Below are positions 1-5,701 of a DNA stretch of 9,926 nt, in pieces (the first letter of the stretch is position 1; each line of letters opens with the position of its first letter). The notes beneath the pieces are model-generated. The model made no database searches. It was given only the letters and a program-made list of their open reading frames with translations, and was not told where the DNA came from. Source of the stretch: CAWUKV01 sp963923025 (GTDB taxonomy: Bacteria > Cyanobacteriota > Cyanobacteriia > Phormidesmidales > Phormidesmidaceae); the NCBI GenBank assembly GCA_963923025.1, contig CAWUKV010000204.1, forward strand, positions 1 to 9,926, read 5' to 3'. A program made the translations under genes and the position numbers.

Positions 1-11
1 GACCGCCGAAG

Positions 12-527
12 TTAGAGGTTATTCAGGTGCCGAAGTATCCGTGATTTTGCAGGTCGGGCCGGATTGTAATAGACTTCGATATTCGAATTTTGCTGATACT
101 CCTGTATCAAAACTGCCTTTTGAACAGTATTCCAATGGACGGGCTCCCAAGACACTTGGTTATTGACATAGTCCTTGCCAAGAATCGAGTACCGATACTC
201 GAATTCATGATTTATTCCATAAGCGCCAGCCCCACCAGCTGCCGTTTCTAAAACAGACACTTCTCCCGTGACGCTGGGCCAGGCAATGCTGGTACGAGCT
301 AACTGGATGGTTTGTACCCCCATTGCCATGACAGTAGTGCCTGTAGCAATGGTGACGGCTGCAATAGTGATAAGCATATTTCTCTGCTTATGCAGGCTGA
401 TTACAGCACCGAAACAGATCAAGAAGCAAAAAAATATTTGTAGTGCAGCACTAAAAACAGCAGGATATTGAAACTGAAATAGCACTGCTATAAGCAACAA
501 TACAACTACTATTCCGTTCTTACTCAT
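12..527 (-). CDS. DUF3592-like membrane protein
   Basis: A 171-residue protein of unknown function. Three hydrophobic segments are visible in the first half (about residues 5-21, 24-45 and 51-73). A soluble C-terminal half follows, with a 'WPSVTGEV' turn (83-90), an aromatic 'FEYRYSILGKDY' strand pair (109-120) and a closing 'VYYNPARPAKSRI' (152-164). That order, a Trp-Pro-x-x-x-Gly start and a Tyr-Asn-Pro-x-x-Pro end, is the signature I know from DUF3592 proteins. These are usually small membrane proteins with one extracytoplasmic or cytoplasmic beta domain and no established role. The ATG at 527 is preceded by an AGGA ribosome-binding site (complement of 534-537) with 6-base spacing, which fixes the start. 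The gene stands alone; its upstream side is the repeat-bearing gap 528-799. Family call is by motif recognition only; function is unknown. Confidence 0.8.
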   Translation of the reverse strand: MSKNGIVVVLLLIAVLFQFQYPAVFSAALQIFFCFLICFGAVISLHKQRNMLITIAAVTIATGTTVMAMGVQTIQLARTSIAWPSVTGEVSVLETAAGGAGAYGINHEFEYRYSILGKDYVNNQVSWEPVHWNTVQKAVLIQEYQQNSNIEVYYNPARPAKSRILRHLNNL

Positions 528-645
528 TGTCCATCCTGTACGCAGCTCACTTCGCAGTCAGGAAGATAAACTCTGCCTGATATCTCAATGTGACAGGTCT
601 TTCAAAGCTGTGACAAACCACTTAACTAACTTAAACACCATAAAG

Positions 646-751
646 ATGTAGGTTAGCTGAAACCGTCTAGATACGGCTCTGACAGAGCAATGACGTAACC
701 TGACAAATGCCCTGATGGTGCTGGGTTTCGCCGCCTCTACCCAACCTACAT
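646..751. repeat. Imperfect inverted-repeat element with cyanobacterial dispersed-repeat arm
   Basis: The right arm (about 718-751) reads, on the minus strand, ATGTAGGTTGGGT, then a short purine-rich stretch, then CGAAACCCAGCACC. This matches a short repeat I know to be scattered in many cyanobacterial intergenic regions. A degenerate copy in opposite orientation starts at 646: ATGTAGGTT (646-654) pairs with AACCTACAT (743-751), and GAAACC (659-664) pairs with GGTTTC (724-729). The two arms bracket about 60 bases with no coding signal. The result is a 106-base MITE- or REP-like structure between two same-strand genes. The short reading frame across it (585-788) only translates the repeat and is not a gene. 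Confidence 0.55.
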
Positions 752-799
752 ACTTAAAACTACAGACCCAGCTCAAGAATGCCGACAATGCAGAGCTGA

Positions 800-1273
800 C
801 TATCCATTAGCTGCCCGCTCGATCTCGGCCAGGTCAATTTTGACCATCTTCATCATGGCTTCCTGGGCCCGCTGCGCGCGTTTCCTGTCCGTATCATTCA
901 AAAATTCAATCAATCGTGTCGGTACAATCTGCCAAGATAGCCCCCAACGATCCTTAATCCATCCACAGGCAACCTCCGTTCCACCATCGGCTAACGCTGC
1001 CCAGAGGCGATCAACTTCAGCCTGGTCTTCGCAGTAAATCTGAAAAGATACAGCTTCTGTAAATGGAAACTGCGGACCGCCATTGAGTCCCATGTAGGGA
1101 GCCCCTGCCAATGTGAATTCGACGGTCAGTACCATACCAGCAGGTCCGCTTGGCGTATCGGCTGGTGAGGTCAAAACTCGGTCAATGCGCGAATCGGGAA
1201 GCAGGGAAACATAAAACTCCGCCGCTGCCTCAGCATCGCCGTTAAACCATAAACAGGGAACAACTTTTTTCAC
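800..1273 (-). CDS. VOC family protein, PhnB / 3-demethylubiquinone-9 3-methyltransferase-like
   Basis: A 157-residue single-domain protein of the vicinal-oxygen-chelate (glyoxalase/bleomycin-resistance) fold. It starts 'KKVVPCLWFNGDAEAAAEFY' (2-21), where the first beta strand and the 'A..FY' helix are diagnostic of the PhnB-type group (PF06983). It continues with 'GWIKDRWGLSWQIVPTRLIE' (104-123) and ends in a helix rich in Met/Lys, 'AMMKMVKIDLAEIE' (139-152). Length is normal for the family. Despite the historic methyltransferase name, no SAM-binding motif is present and the substrate is unknown. The start is a GTG at 1273, 4 bases after the stop codon of the TIR-like gene upstream. No clear Shine-Dalgarno is seen, so translational coupling is likely. 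The operon position suggests co-expression with the TIR-like protein; a functional link is inference. Confidence 0.88.
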   Translation of the reverse strand: MKKVVPCLWFNGDAEAAAEFYVSLLPDSRIDRVLTSPADTPSGPAGMVLTVEFTLAGAPYMGLNGGPQFPFTEAVSFQIYCEDQAEVDRLWAALADGGTEVACGWIKDRWGLSWQIVPTRLIEFLNDTDRKRAQRAQEAMMKMVKIDLAEIERAANG

Positions 1274-1277
1274 CGAT

Positions 1278-2045
1278 TTAGCTGGTCAAATTAAACCGTT
1301 GCAATTTTGCATCCAGCATCTTTGGGAGGGATTTCTTCAACTCCGCTTTATTCTTAAAATTCAGCTTGTGCTGGGGGGCTAGGTCAAAGGGAAACTGTCC
1401 GGCCATGTCGTCCCGCTCCTGCTGTAACAGCAAAATCTGCTCTGCTCGCTTAATGCTAAGCGCGTACCCTAGCTCCACACAAACCGCCGGATTTGGCACC
1501 AGCAATGACGGTGTCCCATCCATCTCGGCAATTGGCGTTCCATCCGCGACAAACAGCAAACAGCGCCGAATCTTCCGCATCAGGTTGCTGTTTAACCGCA
1601 CCGCCCCCTGACTCAGCCGATGAGACTCCACCAGCTCTACGGGAATTCTCGACTTGTTATTGAACTTGTTGACATACCCCTCAATCTCGTCCCGTACTAA
1701 ATCCCCTGACTCGGGGTACTCATCCTGGTAGCACAGGAAAATTGTCGGCTCTAGATTGGCTAGGGAATCTGCCTTGGTGAAATAGATTTCATGACTGATC
1801 AGGTCGATGTTGGCAATGGAGTAGGTGCCGCTGCCTTCAATGTAAAACTCAACCAGGTCCCCTTCTAAGTAGCGCTGAAACCAGTCCGCCTGCTTGACAT
1901 CTTCAATGTCTTCCAAGAAGTCGGCCCGGAGCGCCGACTTTAGCAGGCTATTCTTGGCCAGCCGTAGGTCATGAGGCCGGTTTTCTAAAGCCTTGATCGG
2001 CTCGTAGTCCTGCAAATACCAGGCCTTCAGCGCGATAATTGCCAT
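1278..2045 (-). CDS. Two-domain protein with C-terminal TIR-like / nucleotide-binding domain
   Basis: A 255-residue soluble protein. The N-terminal part (1-95, 'MAIIALKAWYLQDYEPIKAL' onward) is a mixed alpha/beta region I cannot assign; it resembles a family I associate with cyanobacteria. The C-terminal part starts with a strand 'TIFLCYQ' (101-107). It then has an Arg/Lys-rich helix leading into 'CLLFVADGTPI' (162-172), 'NPAVCVELGYAL' (185-196), 'QILLLQQER' (203-211), 'PFDL' (219-222) and a final helix 'ELKKSLPKML' (235-244). The N-x-x-V-x-x-ELGYAL motif with E191, followed by a hydrophobic strand and an F-D-L turn, is typical of TIR-like/nucleoside-deoxyribosyltransferase-like domains. In those families the glutamate can be the NAD-cleaving residue. 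NADase activity here is inference. It is the first gene of a pair with the VOC gene. Alternatives are a sensor or binding-only TIR-like protein without catalysis. Confidence 0.6.
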   Translation of the reverse strand: MAIIALKAWYLQDYEPIKALENRPHDLRLAKNSLLKSALRADFLEDIEDVKQADWFQRYLEGDLVEFYIEGSGTYSIANIDLISHEIYFTKADSLANLEPTIFLCYQDEYPESGDLVRDEIEGYVNKFNNKSRIPVELVESHRLSQGAVRLNSNLMRKIRRCLLFVADGTPIAEMDGTPSLLVPNPAVCVELGYALSIKRAEQILLLQQERDDMAGQFPFDLAPQHKLNFKNKAELKKSLPKMLDAKLQRFNLTS

Positions 2046-2076
2046 CGTTTCAGCCTACCTTACTGACTAGTACGTT

Positions 2077-2094
2077 TGCATCATATTAGATGCA
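2077..2094 (-). promoter_or_regulatory. Dyad overlapping a possible -10 box of the TIR-like gene
   Basis: TGCATC (2077-2082) and GATGCA (2089-2094) form a 6-bp inverted repeat with a 6-base centre. On the minus strand the centre reads TAATAT, a plausible -10 element 38 bases from the ATG at 2045. No good -35 hexamer is seen at the usual distance. An operator covering the -10 box is the simplest reading, but a dyad this short can occur by chance. Confidence 0.25.
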
Positions 2095-2434
2095 CTGCAC
2101 TATCCTATACCAGTGCGCCTCGAGCGGCTACCGAATACCTAAAGATTTCATTACTTTCCGCCTTAGAACAGTCTGTAGCGTATTGATATGGCGTGCGGGT
2201 AATGGCGTGCAGAGGTAAACAAACAACAGCGCCTGACGGTCACTCTGAGGAACCCGCTTCATTTGCTTCAGCTTATGCAGAGGTACGCAGGTTCAGATAA
2301 GAACCATTGCAGTGCTCCCGTTTGGCTAGCAGTTGCAGGTATCAGCCTTACACATCAGGCGCTGGGTTAGACGAGACAGATCGGTCGAATCCAACAGCAA
2401 TGACCTCGTTTTACTAGGGTTTTACAGACGGGGT

Positions 2435-2475
2435 CTCGACTTTACCAGACGGGATATCAAGCGGTATAAGTCGAG
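2435..2475 (+). ncRNA. Stem-loop in long leader region, possible structured RNA
   Basis: CTCGACTT (2435-2442) pairs with AAGTCGAG (2468-2475). The inner TACC (2443-2446) pairs with GGTA (2463-2466). One unpaired T (2467) is left on the 3' side, and there is a 16-base loop. This gives a 12-bp stem with a single bulge, long enough to be non-trivial. It is followed at once by another hairpin (2489-2513). No U-run follows, so it is not a standard terminator. It could be part of a leader RNA of the 2799 gene or a small RNA. No known riboswitch class is recognised. Confidence 0.3.
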
Positions 2476-2488
2476 CTGTTTAATCTGT

Positions 2489-2513
2489 CAGGGAGACCAG
2501 GGCTTGTTCCCTG
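2489..2513 (+). other. Second hairpin with alternative pairings
   Basis: CAGGGA (2489-2494) can pair with TCCCTG (2508-2513) across a 13-base loop. The same 3' arm CCCTG (2509-2513) can instead pair with a nearer CAGGG (2498-2502), leaving a 6-base loop. Two mutually exclusive 5' arms for one 3' arm is a switch-like arrangement, though each stem is short. Confidence 0.22.
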
Positions 2514-2538
2514 TCCTCAATTTCAATAATAGGAGTGT

Positions 2539-2793
2539 GTGCCCCCCTTGGGATCGCTTGCCATCAAAGTTAACCAACCGGGGATCGATAGCTTTTACAG
2601 CTCAGCCGCCAGCGACGATCACGAAACCCGCAAGACTTATAGCTCCTATTCATCAGCATCCGTCCAACTACGGATCAGGTCTGAAAAGAAACTTTTTGAA
2701 CTTAGATTTCTTTTGCAACGGTTTGCTGAGAATGAGCGGGTTAGTGATGTCATAAAGCCACAGTATGCTAAGGCAATATTCATCGGAATCTAA
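2539..2793 (+). CDS. Doubtful small reading frame upstream of the Ggt-like gene
   Basis: An 84-codon frame beginning at GTG, with AGGAG (2531-2535) only 3 bases upstream, and ending 5 bases before the ATG at 2799. The translation is Ser/Tyr-rich in the middle ('FYSSAASDD', 'TYSSYSSAS') and charged at the end ('SEKKLFELRFLLQRFAENE'). I recognise no domain, signal or membrane segment. The only argument in favour is position: coupling from this frame could help translate the next gene, whose Shine-Dalgarno sits too close to its ATG. A longer frame overlaps it in another phase. Most likely it is not a gene. Confidence 0.12.
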   Translation: MPPLGSLAIKVNQPGIDSFYSSAASDDHETRKTYSSYSSASVQLRIRSEKKLFELRFLLQRFAENERVSDVIKPQYAKAIFIGI

Positions 2794-2798
2794 AGGAC

Positions 2799-4319
2799 AT
2801 GGCAGGCGTCGTTGCGGCGGGACACATTCAAACAGCCGAGGCCGCTGCCGAAATGCTTCGAGCCGGGGGGAATGCCTTTGACGCTGCTGTCGCAGGTGTC
2901 CTCGCGGCCTGCGTCGCTGAATCGGTGCTGACGTCGCTGGGTGGCGGCGGCTTTCTGCTGGCCCACACGGTCAATGGCGAAAACATCCTATATGACTTCT
3001 TTAGCCAGACGCCTCAAACCGCTGCCCAACCTGGACAAAGCCTCGATTTTTACCCCATTGATGCTGATTTTGGCGACACTACTCAGGCGTTTCACATTGG
3101 CCTGGGGTCGATGGCCGTTCCCGGCGTTTGGGCGGGGCTACTGCGCGTGCATCAGCGGTTGGGAAAGCTGCCATTAGCCGTGGTGGCAGAACCTGCGATC
3201 GCACTTGCCCGCCAGGGCGTCACCGTCAATCCCTTCCTTGCCTACGTCTACCGCATCCTCACCCCCATTCTTACGGCTACGCCCGCCGCCCGCGCGCTCT
3301 ATGCCCCTAGCGGCGAGCTCCTCCAGGCAGGCGATACCCTCAATATTCCTAGCTTTGCCGATACCCTTACTCACCTGGTTTCCCACCCCCACGACTTCTA
3401 CCGCGGCGACATCGCCCATCAAATTGCTCAAACCTGTGCCGACAAGGGCGGCTGTCTGTCGCTATCCGACCTGGAAGACTACCGGGTACTAGAGCGCACC
3501 CCCCTCAAAACCCAGTATCGCGATCGCACCCTGCTGACCAACCCACCCCCTAGCTCCGGCGGCACGCTGATCGCCTTTGCTCTCCAGCTCCTCTCAGCCC
3601 TAGACCTAAGCCAGTACGCCCACAGCAGCTCCGATCATCTGCGCTGCCTCAGCACCGTCATGCGCCTGACCAACCAGGCCCGCCGGGACGGCTATGACAG
3701 CCGCCTATACGACCCCACCGTTGCTGCCGATTTTCTTGCGGCTGATCACCTCGCGCCTTACCAGCAGCAGCTCGTTAACAAACTGGGCAGTACCACCCAC
3801 CTTAGCGTCATCGACAGTCAGGGCAATGCCGCCAGCGTCACCACCTCCAACGGCGAGGGCTCTGCCTATGTTGTTCCGGGTACCGGCATTATGATCAACA
3901 ACATGCTCGGTGAAGAAGATCTCAACCCCCACGGTTTCCATCAGTGGCAGCCCAACCAGCGCATCTCGTCGATGATGGCTCCGACGATGGTGCTCCAACA
4001 GGGGCAGCCCGAACTGGTGCTGGGCTCCGGCGGTTCCAACCGCATTCGCACCGCCATTTTGCAGGTCATCTCTAATCTGATTGATTTTCGTATGCCGCTG
4101 GCTGCCGCCGTTGCAGCTCCCCGTATCCACTGGGAGAACGGCACACTGCACCTAGAAGCAGGCCAGACTATTCCCAATGGAACCGTTACTGACGCACTGG
4201 TCCACTGGTCAGACTTTAATATGTTTTTTGGCGGCGTCCATGCAGTTAAGCTAAGTGAAGCAGGTACCACAGAAGGGACAGGAGACCCCCGGCGCAGCGG
4301 TACCGTGTGCCAGGGCTAG
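2799..4319 (+). CDS. ggt: Gamma-glutamyltranspeptidase-family protein (Ntn-hydrolase)
   Basis: A 506-residue homologue of gamma-glutamyltransferase, the enzyme that cleaves glutathione and other gamma-glutamyl compounds after self-cleavage into two subunits. Family landmarks in order: 'RAGGNAFDAAVA' (21-32), 'SLGGGGFLLA' (46-55), 'MAVPGVWAGL' (105-114), 'PAIALARQGV' (132-141), 'NPPPSSGGT' (248-256) and 'TTHLSVIDSQGNA' (332-344). Then come 'NNMLGEEDLNP' (367-377), 'RISSMMAPT' (388-396) and 'GSGGSNRIRT' (409-418). T332 aligns with the nucleophile and new N-terminus of the small subunit in E. coli Ggt (T391). There is no signal peptide, so it is probably cytoplasmic. The segment aligned with E. 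coli R114 (in DFRE) reads DFFS (66-69), so that carboxylate-binding arginine is absent and substrates may differ. The ATG at 2799 has GGA only 1-2 bases upstream; no other in-frame start exists before the stop at 2769. It converges on the LuxR gene with 9 bases between. Confidence 0.93.
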   Translation: MAGVVAAGHIQTAEAAAEMLRAGGNAFDAAVAGVLAACVAESVLTSLGGGGFLLAHTVNGENILYDFFSQTPQTAAQPGQSLDFYPIDADFGDTTQAFHIGLGSMAVPGVWAGLLRVHQRLGKLPLAVVAEPAIALARQGVTVNPFLAYVYRILTPILTATPAARALYAPSGELLQAGDTLNIPSFADTLTHLVSHPHDFYRGDIAHQIAQTCADKGGCLSLSDLEDYRVLERTPLKTQYRDRTLLTNPPPSSGGTLIAFALQLLSALDLSQYAHSSSDHLRCLSTVMRLTNQARRDGYDSRLYDPTVAADFLAADHLAPYQQQLVNKLGSTTHLSVIDSQGNAASVTTSNGEGSAYVVPGTGIMINNMLGEEDLNPHGFHQWQPNQRISSMMAPTMVLQQGQPELVLGSGGSNRIRTAILQVISNLIDFRMPLAAAVAAPRIHWENGTLHLEAGQTIPNGTVTDALVHWSDFNMFFGGVHAVKLSEAGTTEGTGDPRRSGTVCQG

Positions 4320-4328
4320 AGTCTAGGG

Positions 4329-5012
4329 TTAGGTTTTAGACGCCAGTCTCGATACCATTTCTGCGCGAGAAGAGACTTCTAGCTTTCGAAACATCCGCTT
4401 CAGCGCCTGCTTGACTGTGTTTTCTGTAATCCATAACGTTTTGCTAATTTTGGCATTGGTTAGTCCCTGGGCTACCAGTTCGGCGATTTGAATTTCGCGT
4501 GGGGTAAGCTTATCGCTGTTTAAGTTAGGTGTACTGGCGATCGGTGTACCAGAAGGTGTTGCTAGCAGCGTTGCCACTCGTGTTGAGAGGTGCAGACACA
4601 GGGCGCTGAGATCGACCAGGTCTTGAGTCGAAAAGGCCGGATGGTGCTGGTTGCGGGTTAGCCCAATACCTCCGACGAGCTGACCGCTGCTTACGATAGG
4701 CCCCGCCATAACGTGTCGATGGTCTGCCCTAGGGCAAAGGAGCCGCCAGGCTTTGGGAGACATGACCATGCTCTCATGGACAGGCGCGTGGCGCTCGACT
4801 AGGTAACGTAGAACGGGATTGTGTTTTACAGACATGGCTTTTTGCAGCGCATCACTCTGTTCGGCCTCTTCAATCGAAAGCTGATTAAAAAGGAACAACC
4901 GCCATCGCTGCACGGTGAAATACTCAGCGATACCAGGCATAACGGCTTGGAGATCGGCTTCGTCGTTAGCCTGAGCAATGGATCGAAACAGACACTGCAA
5001 AGAAGTTGGCAT
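4329..5012 (-). CDS. GAF-LuxR family transcriptional regulator
   Basis: A 227-residue regulator counted from the ATG at 5012. An in-frame TTG at 5042 would add 10 residues, but neither start has a clear ribosome-binding site. The ATG gives the N-terminus 'MPTSLQCLFRSIAQANDEAD', which fits this family. Residues about 8-138 look like a GAF-type sensor domain ('FTVQRWRLFLFNQLS', 'VMAGPIVSSGQLVGGIGLTR'). Residues 168-223 are a textbook LuxR/GerE helix-turn-helix: 'KLTPREIQIAELVAQGLTN' and 'TENTVKQALKRMFRKLEVSS'. No phosphoacceptor receiver domain is present, so it probably responds to a small ligand or redox state through the GAF domain. It is divergent from the membrane-protein/rhodanese genes (gap 5013-5155) and may control them; that is inference. 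Its 3' end faces the Ggt-like gene. Confidence 0.92.
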   Translation of the reverse strand: MPTSLQCLFRSIAQANDEADLQAVMPGIAEYFTVQRWRLFLFNQLSIEEAEQSDALQKAMSVKHNPVLRYLVERHAPVHESMVMSPKAWRLLCPRADHRHVMAGPIVSSGQLVGGIGLTRNQHHPAFSTQDLVDLSALCLHLSTRVATLLATPSGTPIASTPNLNSDKLTPREIQIAELVAQGLTNAKISKTLWITENTVKQALKRMFRKLEVSSRAEMVSRLASKT

Positions 5013-5155
5013 TGCGGAGACAAAATCAAGATGTAAAGACAAAATCAGGCCGAAAGTGTACCCGTTTGAGGTCTGGCCAGGGCTAGAAAAAGACCTTACC
5101 TTAAAGTCTATCGAAGCAAAGCCCTGATAGCGACTCCCTAAGACATTTCTACAAT
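5013..5155. promoter_or_regulatory. Divergent intergenic region between LuxR regulator and membrane-protein gene
   Basis: These 143 bases must carry promoters in both directions. A TACAAT (5150-5155) abuts the ATG at 5156; if used as a -10 box it would start transcription inside the gene, so it is probably coincidental. There is no ribosome-binding site before 5156. TTGAGG at about 5066-5071 is a possible -35 without a convincing partner. No clear long dyad for a LuxR-type dimer is seen. Confidence 0.3.
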
Positions 5156-5599
5156 ATGACAGTCCATTTCTCTTCTGACAACAGTAAAACAGCTGCTGAC
5201 GGTGACCTAACAGCAGATGGCCTAGCCGTAGGGTTTTACAGCATAGCCGTACTGTTCAATATCTGTCTGGTTGTGCAAGTGTTATCCGTAGGGCTGGCCT
5301 ACTTTTACCATCCACAATGGTGGAGCGTCCATGTCTGGTTAGTGAGGGGGTACGGTGGGCTATCGTTGTTGCTGGCGGGCTGGGCGTTTCTCATGCCATT
5401 GTCAGCTCGAATACAGCGGCTTTCTGCAAGTCTGCCGCTATTGCTACTGCTTCAGTTTCTATCCATTCATCTCAGCACGCCAGTTCCTCTGGGTGTATTT
5501 CACCCGTTACTAGCGTTTGTGCTGTTTTCAGTTTCTACAACGCTGGTGCATCGGGCTCGGTATTGGGCCTTTCCAGATATGACGCCTACAGAAATGTAA
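5156..5599 (+). CDS. Small four-helix membrane protein, DUF6220-like
   Basis: A 147-residue protein with a hydrophilic N-terminus (1-23) and four predicted membrane helices at about 24-50, 62-82, 87-105 and 112-132. Features I associate with DUF6220 proteins are 'QVLSVGLAYFYHPQWWSVHV' (41-60, a Gln-Val start, aromatic cluster and His), a Gln-ended third helix 'LLLLLQF' (95-101), and 'GVFHPLLAFVLF' (113-124) with a conserved His-Pro. The paired histidines H59 and H116 could face each other near the membrane surface. No function is established. The stop is 102 bases before the rhodanese gene on the same strand, which suggests possible co-transcription. Codon use is like its neighbours. The start lacks a visible Shine-Dalgarno, but no alternative in-frame start precedes the first helix. 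Confidence 0.78.
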   Translation: MTVHFSSDNSKTAADGDLTADGLAVGFYSIAVLFNICLVVQVLSVGLAYFYHPQWWSVHVWLVRGYGGLSLLLAGWAFLMPLSARIQRLSASLPLLLLLQFLSIHLSTPVPLGVFHPLLAFVLFSVSTTLVHRARYWAFPDMTPTEM

Positions 5600-5612
5600 G
5601 GTTTATAGCCCA

Positions 5613-5641
5613 GCAACACTTCATATCACAATACCTATACT
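5613..5641 (+). promoter_or_regulatory. Possible promoter of the rhodanese gene
   Basis: TATACT (5636-5641) is a good -10 hexamer. At 17 bases upstream lies GCAACA (5613-5618), matching only the ACA half of a -35 box. The start would fall near 5648, about 54 bases before the ATG at 5702. GGAGA (5691-5695) is the ribosome-binding site, with 6-base spacing. Confidence 0.3.
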
Positions 5642-5701
5642 GCGAACGATACGCAAAAACAACACTGGCCCAAGCTGTTCTATTGCTCTTGGAGACACAC
5701 C

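Larger units (their letters stand above)
2046..2798. other. 753-base intergenic region between divergent genes
   Basis: Divergent gap between the TIR-like gene (minus) and the gamma-glutamyltranspeptidase-like gene (plus). Besides the dyad and the two hairpins listed separately, it holds a tandem 'atggcgtgc' pair (2188-2196, 2202-2210) and a repeated 'tgcagaggta' (2208-2217, 2276-2285). There is also a small ATCCGT/ACGGAT hairpin with a 6-base loop (2658-2675). I see no tRNA or rRNA. Two overlapping frames on the plus strand (2333-2755 and 2539-2793) lack recognisable protein features. The region is less G+C-rich than the genes on either side. It most likely contains two promoters, a long leader for the downstream gene and possibly an RNA element. 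Confidence 0.6.

Noticed and set aside
585..788. 67-codon minus-strand frame in the gap after the VOC gene
   Set aside because: It mostly translates the dispersed repeat ('YVGWVEAAKPSTI'), has no ribosome-binding site and no domain features.
2421..2450. Three TTTAC-containing repeats as possible replication iterons
   Set aside because: Spacing is irregular, units are short, and there is no replication initiator gene or A+T-rich unwinding region nearby.
2333..2755. 140-codon plus-strand frame upstream of the Ggt-like gene
   Set aside because: Composition is unstructured, it overlaps the hairpins and another frame, and no start signal or recognisable motif is present.
3705..4151. 148-codon minus-strand frame inside the Ggt-like gene
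   Set aside because: It is the antisense shadow of a well-supported coding sequence; its His/Gly/Val-rich translation has no family features.
4321..4341. Short GTCTA/TAGAC inverted repeat at the convergent Ggt/LuxR ends as a bidirectional terminator
   Set aside because: Only 5 bp of stem with an 11-base loop and no U-run; too weak to call.
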